Shown here one piece after another: positions 27,883 to 37,300 of a stretch of 64,000 bases of DNA. Within the stretch, counting starts at the first letter, position 1. Each line of letters begins with the position of its first letter. Made by a program: the position numbers and the translations under genes. Under the pieces are notes generated by a model that was given only the letters and a program-made list of their open reading frames with translations, was not told where the DNA came from and did no database searches. The stretch is from assembly GCF_017744955.1 (NCBI RefSeq), contig NZ_JAGIAG010000001.1:806001-870000 (forward strand), read 5' to 3'. Source of the DNA: Dokdonella sp. (lineage in GTDB: Bacteria; Pseudomonadota; Gammaproteobacteria; Xanthomonadales; Rhodanobacteraceae).

Positions 27883-29259
27883 GTGTCCGGACCTTCCGCC
27901 GTCAAAGAAACCCCGATCTCCGGCCGCGCCGAGCTGGTGGAGTACCTCGCCGCCGGCGAGAAGCCGGCGTCCGCCTGGCGCATCGGCACCGAGCACGAGA
28001 AGTTCGGCTTCCGGCTCAGCGACCTGCGTCCGCCGACCTGGGAAGGCGAGCAGGGCATCGGCGCTCTCCTGGAAGGCATGACGCGCTTCGGCTGGCAGCC
28101 GGTCACCGAGCACGGCAAGCTGATCGCGCTCCTGCGCGAGAACGCTTCGGTCACCTTGGAGCCGGCGGGGCAGCTCGAACTGTCCGGTGCGCCGCTGGAG
28201 ACGATCCACCAGACTTGCGCGGAGGTCTCGCAGCACCTGCGCGAGGTCAAGGCGGTCGCCGACGAGATCGGTCTCGGCTTCCTCGGCATGGGCTTCCAGC
28301 CGAAGTGGCGGCGCGAGGACATGCCGTGGATGCCGAAGGGCCGTTACAAGATCATGCGCGAGTACATGCCGAAGGTCGGCAAGCTCGGCCTCGACATGAT
28401 GACGCGCACCTGCACCGTGCAGGTCAACCTCGACTACGCCGACGAAGCGGACATGGTGAAGAAATTCCGCGTCGGGCTCGCCTTGCAGCCGATCGCGACC
28501 GCGCTGTTCGCCGATTCGCCGTTCACCGAGGGCAAGCCGAACGGCTACCAGAGCTATCGCTCGCACATCTGGACCGACACCGATCCGGATCGCACCGGCA
28601 TGCTCGACTTCGTGTTCGAGCCAGGCTTCGGCTACGAGCGCTACGTCGACTACCTGCTCGACGTGCCGATGTACTTCAGCTATCGCGACGGCGAGTACGT
28701 CGACCTCGCCGGCAAGTCGTTCCGCAAGTTCATGGCCGGCGAACTGGCCGAACTCCCGGGCGTGAAGCCGACCTTGCGCGACTGGGCCGACCACACCACC
28801 ACCGCGTTCCCCGAGGTGCGCCTGAAGAAATACCTCGAGATGCGCGGCGCCGACGGCGGTCCGTGGGGCCGCTTGTGCGCGCTGCCGGCGTTCTGGGTCG
28901 GCCTGCTCTACGACGCGACCGCGCTCGACGCGGCCTGGGACCTGGTCAAGGACTTCACGCGCGAGGAGCGCCACGCCTTGCGCGACGGCGTGCCGAAGCA
29001 CGCACTCAAGCTGCCGGCGCGGATCGGCGGCGCTCGCGGCACGGTGCGCGACCTCGCCGACGAGGCCTTGAAGATCGCCGCCGAAGGTCTGCGCCGACGC
29101 GCATGCCTGACGCCGGCCGGCGCCGACGAACGCATCTTCCTCGACGCGCTGCTGCAGATCGTCGATGCGAACCAGACGCCGGCCGAGCGCAAGCTGGAAC
29201 TCTTCCACGGTCCCTGGAACGGCGACGTCGACCGCGTGTTCCGCGAATTCGCGTACTGA
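27883..29259 (+). CDS. gshA: Glutamate-cysteine ligase, plant/proteobacterial type
   Basis: 458 residues starting with GTG. The enzyme joins glutamate and cysteine using ATP, the first step of glutathione synthesis, in the cytosol. Sequence marks of the plant-type GCS2 family are [20 protein letters not shown], the [14 protein letters not shown] block, [14 protein letters not shown] and [10 protein letters not shown]. This is unrelated in sequence to the E. coli GshA family. It follows the LysR gene by 27 bases. Confidence 0.94.
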   Translation: MSGPSAVKETPISGRAELVEYLAAGEKPASAWRIGTEHEKFGFRLSDLRPPTWEGEQGIGALLEGMTRFGWQPVTEHGKLIALLRENASVTLEPAGQLELSGAPLETIHQTCAEVSQHLREVKAVADEIGLGFLGMGFQPKWRREDMPWMPKGRYKIMREYMPKVGKLGLDMMTRTCTVQVNLDYADEADMVKKFRVGLALQPIATALFADSPFTEGKPNGYQSYRSHIWTDTDPDRTGMLDFVFEPGFGYERYVDYLLDVPMYFSYRDGEYVDLAGKSFRKFMAGELAELPGVKPTLRDWADHTTTAFPEVRLKKYLEMRGADGGPWGRLCALPAFWVGLLYDATALDAAWDLVKDFTREERHALRDGVPKHALKLPARIGGARGTVRDLADEALKIAAEGLRRRACLTPAGADERIFLDALLQIVDANQTPAERKLELFHGPWNGDVDRVFREFAY

Positions 29260-29370
29260 AATGGCTTTGTCGCGACGCAGCGCCGGCCGGGCGTGACTTC
29301 CGGCGCAGGCGCCGCCGCGTGGCTAGTGCAAGATCGAGGCTCCTCCGTCCGAATACGGAAAGCCCCGCCC

Positions 29371-32300
29371 ATGTCCGCGCGTCGCCCTCTCTCGCTCGCC
29401 ATCCTTGCCGGCCTGTTCCTCTCGCCCGCCGCGTTCGCCGGCACCAAGCTGCTGCGTTTCCCCGACGTCTGCGGCGACAAGGTCGTATTCACCTACGCCG
29501 GCGATCTGTGGACCGCCTCGACCCAGGGCGGCACGGCCGCCCGCCTGACCGCCGGGCCCGGCCTCGAAGAGTCCGCGCGCTTCTCGCCGGACTGCTCGAC
29601 GATCGCCTTCACCGGCCAGTACGGCGGCGACGACCAGGTCTACACGATCGCCGCCGGCGGCGGTGAGCCCAAGCAGCTGACGTTCTATCCGGCGAAGGGG
29701 CCGTTGCCGCAGCGCTGGGGCTTCGACAACCAGGTCTACGGCTGGACGCCGGACGGCAAGGCGGTGCTGTTCCGCTCGTGGGAACAGTCGATCAGCGAAA
29801 CCAATCCGCGCCTGTACACGGTGCCCGCGACCGGCGGCCTGCCGACTCCCCTGCCGATGCCGGTCGCCGGCGTCGGCCGCTATTCGCCGGACGGCAGCAA
29901 GATCGTCTACTCGCCGAAGTACCGCGATTTCCGCACCTGGAACCGCTACGTCGGCGGCTGGGCGCAGGACCTGTACATCTACGACTTCGCGGCGAAGTCG
30001 GCGAAGAACATCACCAACGATCCGAACACCGATCGCGATCCGGTGTGGATCGGCGACGCGGTGTACTTCCTCGCCGACCGCGGCGCGCACCTGAACCTGT
30101 ATCGCTACGACACCGGCAGCGGCGACACCAAGCAGCTCACCGACTACCAGGGCGCCGACGCGCGCTGGGCCAGCGGCGACGGCAAGAGCCAGATCGTGTT
30201 CGAGGTCGACGGCCAGCTGCACCTGTACGACACCCAGGCGAACCAGGATCGCGCACTCGACATCACCGTGCCGAGCGACCTGGTCCGCGCGCGCGCCGAG
30301 GAGCGCAGCGTCAAGGACAAGATCGAGGACTTCGCGCTCAGCGCGAACGGCAAGCGCGCGCTGTTCACCGCGCGCGGCGAAGTGTTCAGCGTGCCGGTCA
30401 AGGAAGGCATCACGCTGAACCTCACGCACACGCCTGGGGCGCACGAGCGCGAAGCGGCCTGGTCGGCGGACGGCAAGCGCATCGTTTACGTGTCCGACCA
30501 GAGCGGCGAGGAAGCGATCTGGGTGCGCGACGCCGACGGCGGCAACGCCAAGCAGCTCACCAGCGAAACCCTCGGCCGCCTGTACGCGCCGCGCTGGTCG
30601 CCGGACGGCGCGCGCATCGCCTTCGTCGACAGCAACAACAACGTGCGCATCGTCGCGGCGAGCGGCGGGCCGGCGCCGGCGGTCGCGCACGATCCGGTGT
30701 TCCTGCGCCGCGACCACGTCTGGTCACCGGGCGGCCACTACCTGGCGTTCTCGCTGACCGACAAGAACGACACCAAGCCGCGACTGCACGTGTACGACCT
30801 CGCCGCCGCCAAGAGCGTGCGCGTCGGCGACGCGAACTTCGATTCGTTCTCGCCCTCGTTCTCGCCGGACGGCCAGTACCTGTACTTCCTCGGCAACCGC
30901 GAATGGGCGCCGCAGCTGTCCAACATCGAATGGAACTTCGCCGCCAACCGCGACACCGGCCTGTACGCGCTGGCGCTGCGCAAGGGCATCGCCAATCCGT
31001 TCGCGCCGCGCAACGACAGCGCGACCGGCGAGGAGAAGAAGGAAGGCGAGGGCGATAAGAAAGACGACGGCAAGCCGAAGGCCGCCGCCGACGTCAACGA
31101 CCGGATCGATTTCGAAGGCATCGACTCGCGCCTCGTGCGCGCGCCGATCGAGCCGGACAACATCGCCGGATTCGAAGTCTCCAGGAAGGCGATCTTCTAC
31201 GTCGTCACCGACGCCCAGTACTACGGTCGCGACGGCGCCTTCAAGTCGAAGCTGAAGTCGTGGTCGTTCGAGGAGCGCAAGAGCACGGACCTGTTCGAAG
31301 GCGTCGACGACGCCTCGCTGGCCGCCGACGGCAGCACGGCCCTGATCCGCAGCGACGGCGCCTTCAAGCTGATCGACCTCAACGCGGGCAAGCCGGAGCC
31401 GAAGGACGTCAAGACCGACGGCCTGTTCGCGCTGGTCGATCCGAAGGCCGAATACGCCGAGATCTTCCGCGAGACCTGGCGCCGCTATCGCGACTATTTC
31501 TACGTGCAGAACATGCACGGCTACGACTGGCCGGCGATCCGCGCCAAGTACGAGCCGCTGCTGACCTGGGTCGGCGACCGCAGCGATCTGAACTACCTGC
31601 TCGGCCAGATGGTGGCCGAGCTGAACATCGGCCACGCCTACGTCGACGGCGGCGATCTCGGCCTGCCGCCGAAGCCGCACGTCGGCCTGCTCGGCGCGCG
31701 TTTCGAGCTCGACGCCGCCAGCGGCCAGTACCGCATCGCGAAGATCCTGGAAGGCCAGAACGACGAGGAGCGCTACCGTTCGCCGCTGACCGAGCTCGGC
31801 ATCGACGTGAAGGAGGGCGACTACGTCGTCGCGATCAACGGGCAGCCGCTGACCGCCAACGACAGCCCGTACCGCCTGCTGCGCACGGCGCCCGGCCAGC
31901 TCGTGCAGCTGACCGTGAACGGCAAGCCCGGCAGCGACGGTGCGCGCACCGTGCTGGTGCAGCCGATCGACAGCGAAGAGCCGCTGAACTACTACGCCTG
32001 GGTGAAGCACAACCGCGAATACGTCGCCAAGGCCAGCAACGGCGAGATCGGCTACCTGCACATCCCCGACATGGGCGCCGACGGCATCCGCGAGTTCATC
32101 AAGTGGTACTACCCGCAGCTGCGCAAGCAGGGCCTGATCGTCGACGTGCGCGACAACGGCGGCGGCAACGTCTCGGCGATGGTCATCGAGCGCTTGTCGC
32201 GCAAGCTGCTCGGCCTCGACTACGCGCGCGGGCTCGACGTGGTCGGCACCTATCCGAACGAGACCTTCCTCGGCCATCTCGCCGCGCTGTGCAACGGCAC

Positions 32301-32679
32301 CACCGCCTCGGACGGCGACATCTTCTCGCACATGTTCAAGCAGGCGAAGCTCGGACCGCTGATCGGCGTGCGCACCTGGGGCGGCGTGGTCGGCATCAGC
32401 GGCTGGGGGCAGGCGATCGACGGCGGCAACATCTTCGTGCCGCAATCCGCCAGCGCGAGCGCCGACGGCCAGTACGTGGTGGAAGGCCACGGCGTCGATC
32501 CGGACATCGTGGTCGAGCAGGACGTCGCCTCGCTGCTCCAAGGCAAGGACCCGCAGCTCGACCGCGGCATCGAGGAGCTGAAGAAGACGATCCAGGCCGC
32601 GCCGGTCAAGCTGCCCGCGCGTCCGGCCGATCCGAACAAGGCGCCGGACAGCATGCGCACGAAGGGCGCGTCGAGCTGA
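29371..32679 (+). CDS. Tricorn-type protease (S41 family), secreted form
   Basis: 1102 residues from the ATG at 29371, with a signal peptide ending F-A-G-T. The N-terminal half has repeated F-S-P-D-G / W-S-P-D-G blades of the two tricorn beta-propellers. It is followed by an acidic-lysine linker (about residues 550-572), a C1 segment with the probable catalytic His755 in N-I-G-H-A-Y, a PDZ domain ([12 protein letters not shown]) and the S41 core with V-D-V-R-D-N-G-G-G and T-W-G-G-V-V-G-I. Archaeal tricorn acts downstream of the proteasome; this one is exported and probably degrades peptides in the periplasm or outside. Confidence 0.92.
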   Translation: MSARRPLSLAILAGLFLSPAAFAGTKLLRFPDVCGDKVVFTYAGDLWTASTQGGTAARLTAGPGLEESARFSPDCSTIAFTGQYGGDDQVYTIAAGGGEPKQLTFYPAKGPLPQRWGFDNQVYGWTPDGKAVLFRSWEQSISETNPRLYTVPATGGLPTPLPMPVAGVGRYSPDGSKIVYSPKYRDFRTWNRYVGGWAQDLYIYDFAAKSAKNITNDPNTDRDPVWIGDAVYFLADRGAHLNLYRYDTGSGDTKQLTDYQGADARWASGDGKSQIVFEVDGQLHLYDTQANQDRALDITVPSDLVRARAEERSVKDKIEDFALSANGKRALFTARGEVFSVPVKEGITLNLTHTPGAHEREAAWSADGKRIVYVSDQSGEEAIWVRDADGGNAKQLTSETLGRLYAPRWSPDGARIAFVDSNNNVRIVAASGGPAPAVAHDPVFLRRDHVWSPGGHYLAFSLTDKNDTKPRLHVYDLAAAKSVRVGDANFDSFSPSFSPDGQYLYFLGNREWAPQLSNIEWNFAANRDTGLYALALRKGIANPFAPRNDSATGEEKKEGEGDKKDDGKPKAAADVNDRIDFEGIDSRLVRAPIEPDNIAGFEVSRKAIFYVVTDAQYYGRDGAFKSKLKSWSFEERKSTDLFEGVDDASLAADGSTALIRSDGAFKLIDLNAGKPEPKDVKTDGLFALVDPKAEYAEIFRETWRRYRDYFYVQNMHGYDWPAIRAKYEPLLTWVGDRSDLNYLLGQMVAELNIGHAYVDGGDLGLPPKPHVGLLGARFELDAASGQYRIAKILEGQNDEERYRSPLTELGIDVKEGDYVVAINGQPLTANDSPYRLLRTAPGQLVQLTVNGKPGSDGARTVLVQPIDSEEPLNYYAWVKHNREYVAKASNGEIGYLHIPDMGADGIREFIKWYYPQLRKQGLIVDVRDNGGGNVSAMVIERLSRKLLGLDYARGLDVVGTYPNETFLGHLAALCNGTTASDGDIFSHMFKQAKLGPLIGVRTWGGVVGISGWGQAIDGGNIFVPQSASASADGQYVVEGHGVDPDIVVEQDVASLLQGKDPQLDRGIEELKKTIQAAPVKLPARPADPNKAPDSMRTKGASS

Positions 32680-32718
32680 CCGCGCTCGGACGGGCGACGG
32701 CGGCCGCGCCGTCGCCCG

Positions 32719-33585
32719 TCAGCGTTCGGGCTTGCCGCACAGCGACGCGCTGCGCTTGAGCTCGAGGCTGTGGGAGTTGGTCGTGCCGATGCAGTCCAGT
32801 CGCCGCTGCTCTTCGTCTCGCGTCTGCGCCACCGGCCCGGCGCCGATGTACTTCGTCTGCGTCGGGCCGATCTTCCAGTCGATCGTCACGATGCCTTGCG
32901 CTTCGACCGGCGTGCCGTAGCGCTCGCCCGGCTGGTAGCCGTACTTGAGCGCCGTGGCGACCGAGGCCTCGTCGAGCGACGGCGTGCCGCTCGACTGGTA
33001 GACGCGGGCGTCGACGGGGCGGCCGTCCGCGGTGATCGTCACCAGGACGTCGACCCGTCCTTCCTGGCCGGCGCGAAAGGCGGCGGCGGGGTACTCGGGA
33101 ATCACGCGGCGCGTGACCCGTGGCGAGCGGAAGCGCGGACCGCTGCGGACGCCTTCGCCACGAAGCCCCGAGGAAGTCCGCGCATCGTCGCCGACGGCGC
33201 TGCCTGCCGGGGCGCCGACACCGGCGTCCGGCGAATCGGAATCCGACGCAAGCGGCGTGCGGCCTTCCAGGGCCGGAATGCTTTCCGGTGCCGCGACGCT
33301 GCGTTCGCGGTTGCGCGAGGTCGTCTGGGGCGCAGCGGCGCCGGGTTTCGGCTTGGCTGCCGCGGGCTTCGCGACTGCCGGAGCGGCAGGCGCCTGGACG
33401 GACGCGGCCGGGTCCCACAAGTGGATCAGCACCATGCCCAGGTCGGGCTGCGACGGCAGCCTGTGCCAGCGCGTGTCGATCAACCAGACGAGGAACGCCG
33501 CGTGAATCGCGACGACGAAGAACGCCGCCCGCCAATCCAGGGAGGGCCGCCGCCAGCTGCCGGAGGGTCCGTATGTCGCAACCAT
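32719..33585 (-). CDS. TonB-family energy-transducing protein
   Basis: 288 residues. An N-terminal membrane segment (about 18-36, A-A-F-F-V-V-A-I-H-A-A-F-L) is followed by a Pro/Ala/Lys-rich linker that would span the periplasm, and a TonB C-terminal domain (about 165-235) with Y-P-A-A-A-F-R-A-G-Q-E-G, V-L-V-T-I and A-L-K-Y-G-Y-Q-P-G. After this come about 45 extra residues with two cysteines, unusual for TonB. No exbB or exbD is adjacent, so it may be an accessory TonB rather than the main one. Confidence 0.82.
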   Translation of the reverse strand: MVATYGPSGSWRRPSLDWRAAFFVVAIHAAFLVWLIDTRWHRLPSQPDLGMVLIHLWDPAASVQAPAAPAVAKPAAAKPKPGAAAPQTTSRNRERSVAAPESIPALEGRTPLASDSDSPDAGVGAPAGSAVGDDARTSSGLRGEGVRSGPRFRSPRVTRRVIPEYPAAAFRAGQEGRVDVLVTITADGRPVDARVYQSSGTPSLDEASVATALKYGYQPGERYGTPVEAQGIVTIDWKIGPTQTKYIGAGPVAQTRDEEQRRLDCIGTTNSHSLELKRSASLCGKPER

Positions 33586-33674
33586 CGCATCGATCTCCCT
33601 TGAGGCCGAGGGAAACAGCTATGGCGGAGGCATACTCCTGAAGGCGGGCGCAGTCAATCGACCGCCACGGCGGC

Positions 33675-34025
33675 TCAGGCCGAGCTGACGTCGCGCAGCG
33701 TCCAATGCTTGCCGACCAGCAAGGTCATGCGGTGCTGGATGATCGCGTGCGGCAGCACGGTGATGACGGTGACGCTGACGTGCACGTCGGACTGGTGCGC
33801 TTCGACCGTCGCGGACGGATCGTTCTGGCCCAGCGACGGATCGACCGCGTCCGGATCGGGCTGCATCGCCTTCCAGCGCTGCCACAGGGTCGGTTCGCGC
33901 AACGCCTGCTGCAGCAACGCCGCGAAGCTTTCGGCCGAGCCGCCGCCGAAGGAGAGTTCGTGCGATTCGCCGCGTGCCTTCGGCAGATCGTCGATCGAGA
34001 AGATGAAGCGCTGTCGGGTAGCCAT
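33675..34025 (-). CDS. Small protein of unknown function
   Basis: 116 residues from the ATG at 34025. I do not recognise a family. There is no signal peptide or membrane segment. The sequence has F-I-F-S-I-D-D-L-P-K near the start, S-F-G-G-G-S-A-E-S-F-A-A-L-L, a Trp-containing helix L-W-Q-R-W-K, and a C-terminal beta-rich V-S-V-T-V-I-T-V. Codon use resembles the surrounding genes, which supports a real gene. It lies 86 bases downstream of bioD on the same strand and may belong to the bioD/TMEM175 transcript. Confidence 0.65.
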   Translation of the reverse strand: MATRQRFIFSIDDLPKARGESHELSFGGGSAESFAALLQQALREPTLWQRWKAMQPDPDAVDPSLGQNDPSATVEAHQSDVHVSVTVITVLPHAIIQHRMTLLVGKHWTLRDVSSA

Positions 34026-34111
34026 GGCGTTCCTGCGTTGGGACTGGCGCGAGTCTATCAGCGCGACGAGGCCCGCTGCGCAACCGCGCGTGGCGTGGAG
34101 TCGCGCGGCCG

Positions 34112-34774
34112 CTACGCCAGGACCGCGGAGAGTGCCGTATCCCTGCGGTCCTCGCCGTGATCGAGCACGCCGAGCAGCGGCGCCGCCAGCCGCGCGCGCA
34201 GCGTGGCCAGGTTTTCCTCGGCGCGCGCCATGTGCGGATCGATGTGGTTGGCGATCCATCCGAGCAGCGTGCAGCCGTCGGCACGGATCGCGCGCGCGCT
34301 GAGCAGTGCGTGGTTGAGGCAGCCCAGGCGCAGGCCGACGACGAGGATCACCGGCAGTTCCAGCGCGCGTGCGAGGTCGGCCTGCATCAGCGTTTCCGAC
34401 AGCGGCGCGAGCCAGCCGCCGACGCCCTCGACGACGACGCGATCGGCGCTCCGCGCGAGGCGCGCGTATGCGGCGCGCAGCGGCGCGAGTTCGATCTCCA
34501 CGCCGGCTTCGCGCGCGGCGATGTGCGGCGCGATCGCCGGCTCGAACGCGTACGGATTGCCGTCGGCGTACGTGGGCGCCGGCTCGCTGGCGGCGATCAG
34601 CGCTTCGGTGTCTTCGTTGCGCAGGCCCTGCGGGGTGACGCGGCAGCCGCTGGCGACCGGCTTCATGCCGACCGCGCGCAGTCCGCGCGCGCGCAGGGAA
34701 GCGAGCAGCGCGACGCTCGCGTAGGTCTTGCCGATGCCGGTATCGGTGCCGGTGACGAAGACGCCGCGATTCAC
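34112..34774 (-). CDS. bioD: Dethiobiotin synthetase BioD
   Basis: 220 residues starting with GTG at 34774. It makes dethiobiotin from diaminopelargonate, CO2 and ATP, the penultimate biotin step. The N-terminal P-loop F-V-T-G-T-D-T-G-I-G-K-T is diagnostic. K-P-V-A-S-G-C, V-V-E-G-V-G-G-W-L-A-P-L and L-G-W-I-A-N-H follow as in BioD. The start overlaps the stop of the TMEM175-like gene by four bases (GTGA), indicating coupled translation. No other biotin genes are in the window. Confidence 0.93.
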   Translation of the reverse strand: MNRGVFVTGTDTGIGKTYASVALLASLRARGLRAVGMKPVASGCRVTPQGLRNEDTEALIAASEPAPTYADGNPYAFEPAIAPHIAAREAGVEIELAPLRAAYARLARSADRVVVEGVGGWLAPLSETLMQADLARALELPVILVVGLRLGCLNHALLSARAIRADGCTLLGWIANHIDPHMARAEENLATLRARLAAPLLGVLDHGEDRRDTALSAVLA

Positions 34775-35496
34775 GACGAAGCCGCCGTCAGTGCCTGCAG
34801 TTCCCGCGCGGCGCCGCGCCGCACCTGCGCCGCTGCCGGAATCAGCAGCAGATAGGCGAGGCCGGGCAGCCAGATCGTCGCCGGCCGTTGCGCGAACGGC
34901 AGCGTCGCCGCGAGCGCGATCGACAGCAGCGCGATCGACGCGAAGACGACGTTGCGCCGGATCGACATGCGCGTCACCAGCCGCTCCGCCGCGGACAGGC
35001 CGATGGCCGCGTGCTGCTTCTCGGCGTGCCGGTACAGCAGCGCGAACACGCTCCAGATCGACAGGCCGCCGATGCCGAACACGACGAAGGCCGCGCGCAG
35101 TTCGAACACCGTCCCGATGCCGACCGCATGCTCGGCCAGCCAGCCGCCGCTGAGCGAGGAGAACATCAGCGAGAACAGGATGCGCAGCGGGTAGACGTAG
35201 ATCAGCACCAGGAACACCAGCAGCAGGCTCAGCCGGACCGCGCCGGCGTCGTCGAGGTCGTAGTGGCGACTCCAGTCGCGATGGCTGCGCCACAACCGCG
35301 CGATCAGCAGGAAGCAGGCCGCGAACGTCGGCACGTCGCGCAGCGCGGCGAGCATTTCCGACACCGAGGTCGGCATGCGGCCGATCGAGATCACCAGCAA
35401 GGTCACGGCGAACGCGAACGAGGCGTCGACGAAGCCTTCCAGCCGGGTCGGCTGGTGCCGGCGCACCTTGAGCACAGCATCGACGGACGCGGCCAT
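34771..35496 (-). CDS. TMEM175/DUF1211-like membrane channel protein
   Basis: 241 residues from the ATG at 35496. The first helix reads R-L-E-G-F-V-D-A-S-F-A-F-A-V-T-L-L, matching the R-x-x-x-F-S-D signature of TMEM175 potassium channels with Ser changed to Val. About six hydrophobic segments follow. TMEM175 family proteins conduct K+ in lysosomes and bacteria; whether this variant does is uncertain. It overlaps bioD by four bases and is divergent from the methionine sulfoxide reductase gene, 102 bases between starts. Confidence 0.75.
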   Translation of the reverse strand: MAASVDAVLKVRRHQPTRLEGFVDASFAFAVTLLVISIGRMPTSVSEMLAALRDVPTFAACFLLIARLWRSHRDWSRHYDLDDAGAVRLSLLLVFLVLIYVYPLRILFSLMFSSLSGGWLAEHAVGIGTVFELRAAFVVFGIGGLSIWSVFALLYRHAEKQHAAIGLSAAERLVTRMSIRRNVVFASIALLSIALAATLPFAQRPATIWLPGLAYLLLIPAAAQVRRGAARELQALTAASS

Positions 35497-35565
35497 CGGC
35501 AGACGGAGAGGAGCACGCGATTCGTGCTCGCGCAGGATAGGCAATACCACGAACGCGTCAAAGGG

Positions 35566-35571
35566 TAGAAT
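35566..35571 (+). promoter_or_regulatory. Candidate -10 box for the sulfoxide reductase gene
   Basis: TAGAAT lies 27 bases before the ATG at 35599 and would give a leader of about 20 bases. No good -35 match is present at the normal spacing, so this is a weak call. Confidence 0.3.
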
Positions 35572-35598
35572 GTGGACCTTTCCGCTTCCCGCCCGCCG

Positions 35599-36084
35599 AT
35601 GTTCACCGCCGCCGCCCTGCGCACCGACGACAAGTCCGCCCTGTACGCCGAACTCGGCGCGCAGATGCGCGGCTTGCTGCACGGCGAACGCGACCGCGTC
35701 GCGAATGCGGCGAATTTCGCCGCGCTGGTGTGGCAGCAGGTTCCCGACATCAACTGGTGCGGTTTCTATTTCTTCGACGGCCGCGAGCTGGTCGTCGGGC
35801 CGTTCCAGGGCAAGCCCGCCTGTGTGCGCATCGCGCTCGGCAAGGGCGTGTGCGGCACGGCGGCGGCGACGCGCGAGACGCAGCTGGTCGCCGACGTGCA
35901 CGAATTCGCCGGTCACATCGCCTGCGACGGCGATTCCAATTCGGAAGTCGTCGTGCCGCTGTACGACGGCGATCGCCTGATCGGCGTATGGGACGTCGAC
36001 AGTCCGCACCTCGCGCGCTTCGACGCGGACGACCGCGCCGGCATGGAAGCGTTGTGCGCGATCTACCTCGAGTCGATCGCATGA
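35599..36084 (+). CDS. msrC: Free methionine-(R)-sulfoxide reductase (GAF domain)
   Basis: 161 residues. The GAF-fold enzyme reduces free Met-(R)-sulfoxide in the cytosol. Cys75, Cys85 and Cys109 occur in the blocks G-K-P-A-C-V, G-K-G-V-C-G and F-A-G-H-I-A-C-D, with the same spacings (10 and 24) as the three cysteines of E. coli fRMsr. S-N-S-E-V-V-V-P-L also matches. The ATG at 35599 is chosen over a GTG at 35572 because the family begins near this point. Confidence 0.92.
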   Translation: MFTAAALRTDDKSALYAELGAQMRGLLHGERDRVANAANFAALVWQQVPDINWCGFYFFDGRELVVGPFQGKPACVRIALGKGVCGTAAATRETQLVADVHEFAGHIACDGDSNSEVVVPLYDGDRLIGVWDVDSPHLARFDADDRAGMEALCAIYLESIA

Positions 36085-36127
36085 ATCCGCGCCGCGCCCG
36101 CCTGCGCGTTGCATGGGGAATCTCACG

Positions 36128-36562
36128 ATGAGCAGTCGCGACACCAAGATCCGCAACGTCGGCCCGAAATCCGCCGCCTGGCTGCGCCAGGTCGGCGTGC
36201 GCACGACGGAGGATCTCGCGCGCATCGGTCCGGTCGAGGCCTTCCTCAAGGTCAAGCGCGCCGGCTTCCGGCCGAGCCTGAACCTGCTCTACTCGATGGC
36301 CGGCGCGCTCGCCGACTGCCACTGGGCCGAGCTGCCCGAGGAGCAGAAGCAGGAACTGCTGCTGACGCTGGACGCGGCCGAGTCGGCCAACCCGATCCGC
36401 ACGCGCTGGGAAAAGCAGAAGGCCGCCAGCGAGCCCGCCGTGGCGCGCAGCACCGAGAGCGACGGCGCGAACGAGATGCCGGCCAGCAACCTGTTCGACG
36501 ATCCGGACGGCGGCGGCTCCGCGCACGGCGACGCCGACCGCGACCTCAGCCGCTTCGACTGA
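36128..36562 (+). CDS. TfoX C-terminal-domain protein
   Basis: 144 residues from the ATG at 36128, with GGGGAA eight bases upstream. The first 85 residues match the TfoX C-terminal domain: R-N-V-G-P-K-S-A-A-W-L-R-Q-V-G-V, T-E-D-L-A-R-I-G, then N-L-L-Y-S-M-A-G-A-L and H-W. The N-terminal TfoX domain linked to competence regulation is absent, so this is the helix-hairpin-helix half alone. The acidic C-terminal tail (about 100-144) is low-complexity. It lies 43 bases after the sulfoxide reductase gene; no functional link is evident. Confidence 0.8.
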   Translation: MSSRDTKIRNVGPKSAAWLRQVGVRTTEDLARIGPVEAFLKVKRAGFRPSLNLLYSMAGALADCHWAELPEEQKQELLLTLDAAESANPIRTRWEKQKAASEPAVARSTESDGANEMPASNLFDDPDGGGSAHGDADRDLSRFD

Positions 36563-36575
36563 ATCGCGGCCGCGC

Positions 36576-37154
36576 TCAGCGCACCGCGGCGTAGGCGCGC
36601 GCGTCCTCGCGCCAGCGCGGCGTGCCGCGGATCGTCGGCAGCACGTCCTCGACGCGTTCGACCAGCGACCACATCGCCAGGTGCTCGCGATTCATGAAGC
36701 GCTGCTCGACGATCTGCTCCATGAAGCGCTGCAGCGGCTGGTAGAAGCCGTTGGTGTCGAGCAGCACGATCGGGTTGAAGTAGAGCCCGAGCCGCTTCAG
36801 GGTCAACGCCTCGAACAGCTCCTCCAGCGTGCCGCTGCCGCCGGGCAGCGCGACCACCGCGTCCGAGCCGGTCAGCAGGCGATGCTTGCGCTCGCGCATG
36901 TCCTCGACGATCTCCAGATTGACCACGTCCGGATGCTGCCATTCGATCTCGGTCATGAAGCGCGGAATGACGCCGACCACCTCGCCGCCGGCGGCGAGCG
37001 CCGCGTTGGCGAGCGCGCCCATCAGGCCGACCGCGCCGCCGCCGTAGACGACCGTGCAGCCGGCCTCGGCCAGGCTGCGGCCGAGCGCGGTGGCGGCGTC
37101 GTGGTAGGCGCGGTCGCAGTGGGCGCTCGAGGCGCAGTAGACGCAGACGCGCAT
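36576..37154 (-). CDS. LOG-family protein (cytokinin riboside phosphoribohydrolase type)
   Basis: 192 residues from the ATG at 37154, with a GGAG ribosome site. Family marks are C-V-Y-C-A-S-S, V-V-Y-G-G-G-A-V-G-L-M-G, M-R-E-R-K-H-R-L and the catalytic P-G-G-S-G-T-L-E-E. LOG enzymes release the base from nucleoside 5'-monophosphates and can make cytokinins; in bacteria the physiological role is often unclear. It converges with the TfoX-domain gene with 13 bases between stops. Confidence 0.9.
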   Translation of the reverse strand: MRVCVYCASSAHCDRAYHDAATALGRSLAEAGCTVVYGGGAVGLMGALANAALAAGGEVVGVIPRFMTEIEWQHPDVVNLEIVEDMRERKHRLLTGSDAVVALPGGSGTLEELFEALTLKRLGLYFNPIVLLDTNGFYQPLQRFMEQIVEQRFMNREHLAMWSLVERVEDVLPTIRGTPRWREDARAYAAVR

Positions 37155-37259
37155 GCGGGGTTCTCCGAGGCGGGGGCGGCATAGGGTAGCCGGCTGGAGC
37201 GCGATCGGCGCAGGCGGCGAGCGTGCGCGAATCGACAATCGGCCGTCGTTCGCCGCGGC

Positions 37260-37265
37260 TATAGT
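37260..37265 (+). promoter_or_regulatory. Candidate -10 box for the secreted-protein gene
   Basis: TATAGT occurs 36 bases before the ATG at 37301 in otherwise very GC-rich DNA. A TCGACA at 37232 is a possible -35, but the 22-base spacing is too long for a standard sigma-70 promoter. Confidence 0.35.
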
Positions 37266-37300
37266 GCGCGCGCGTTCCGCACGCACCCAGGGGAGTCACC

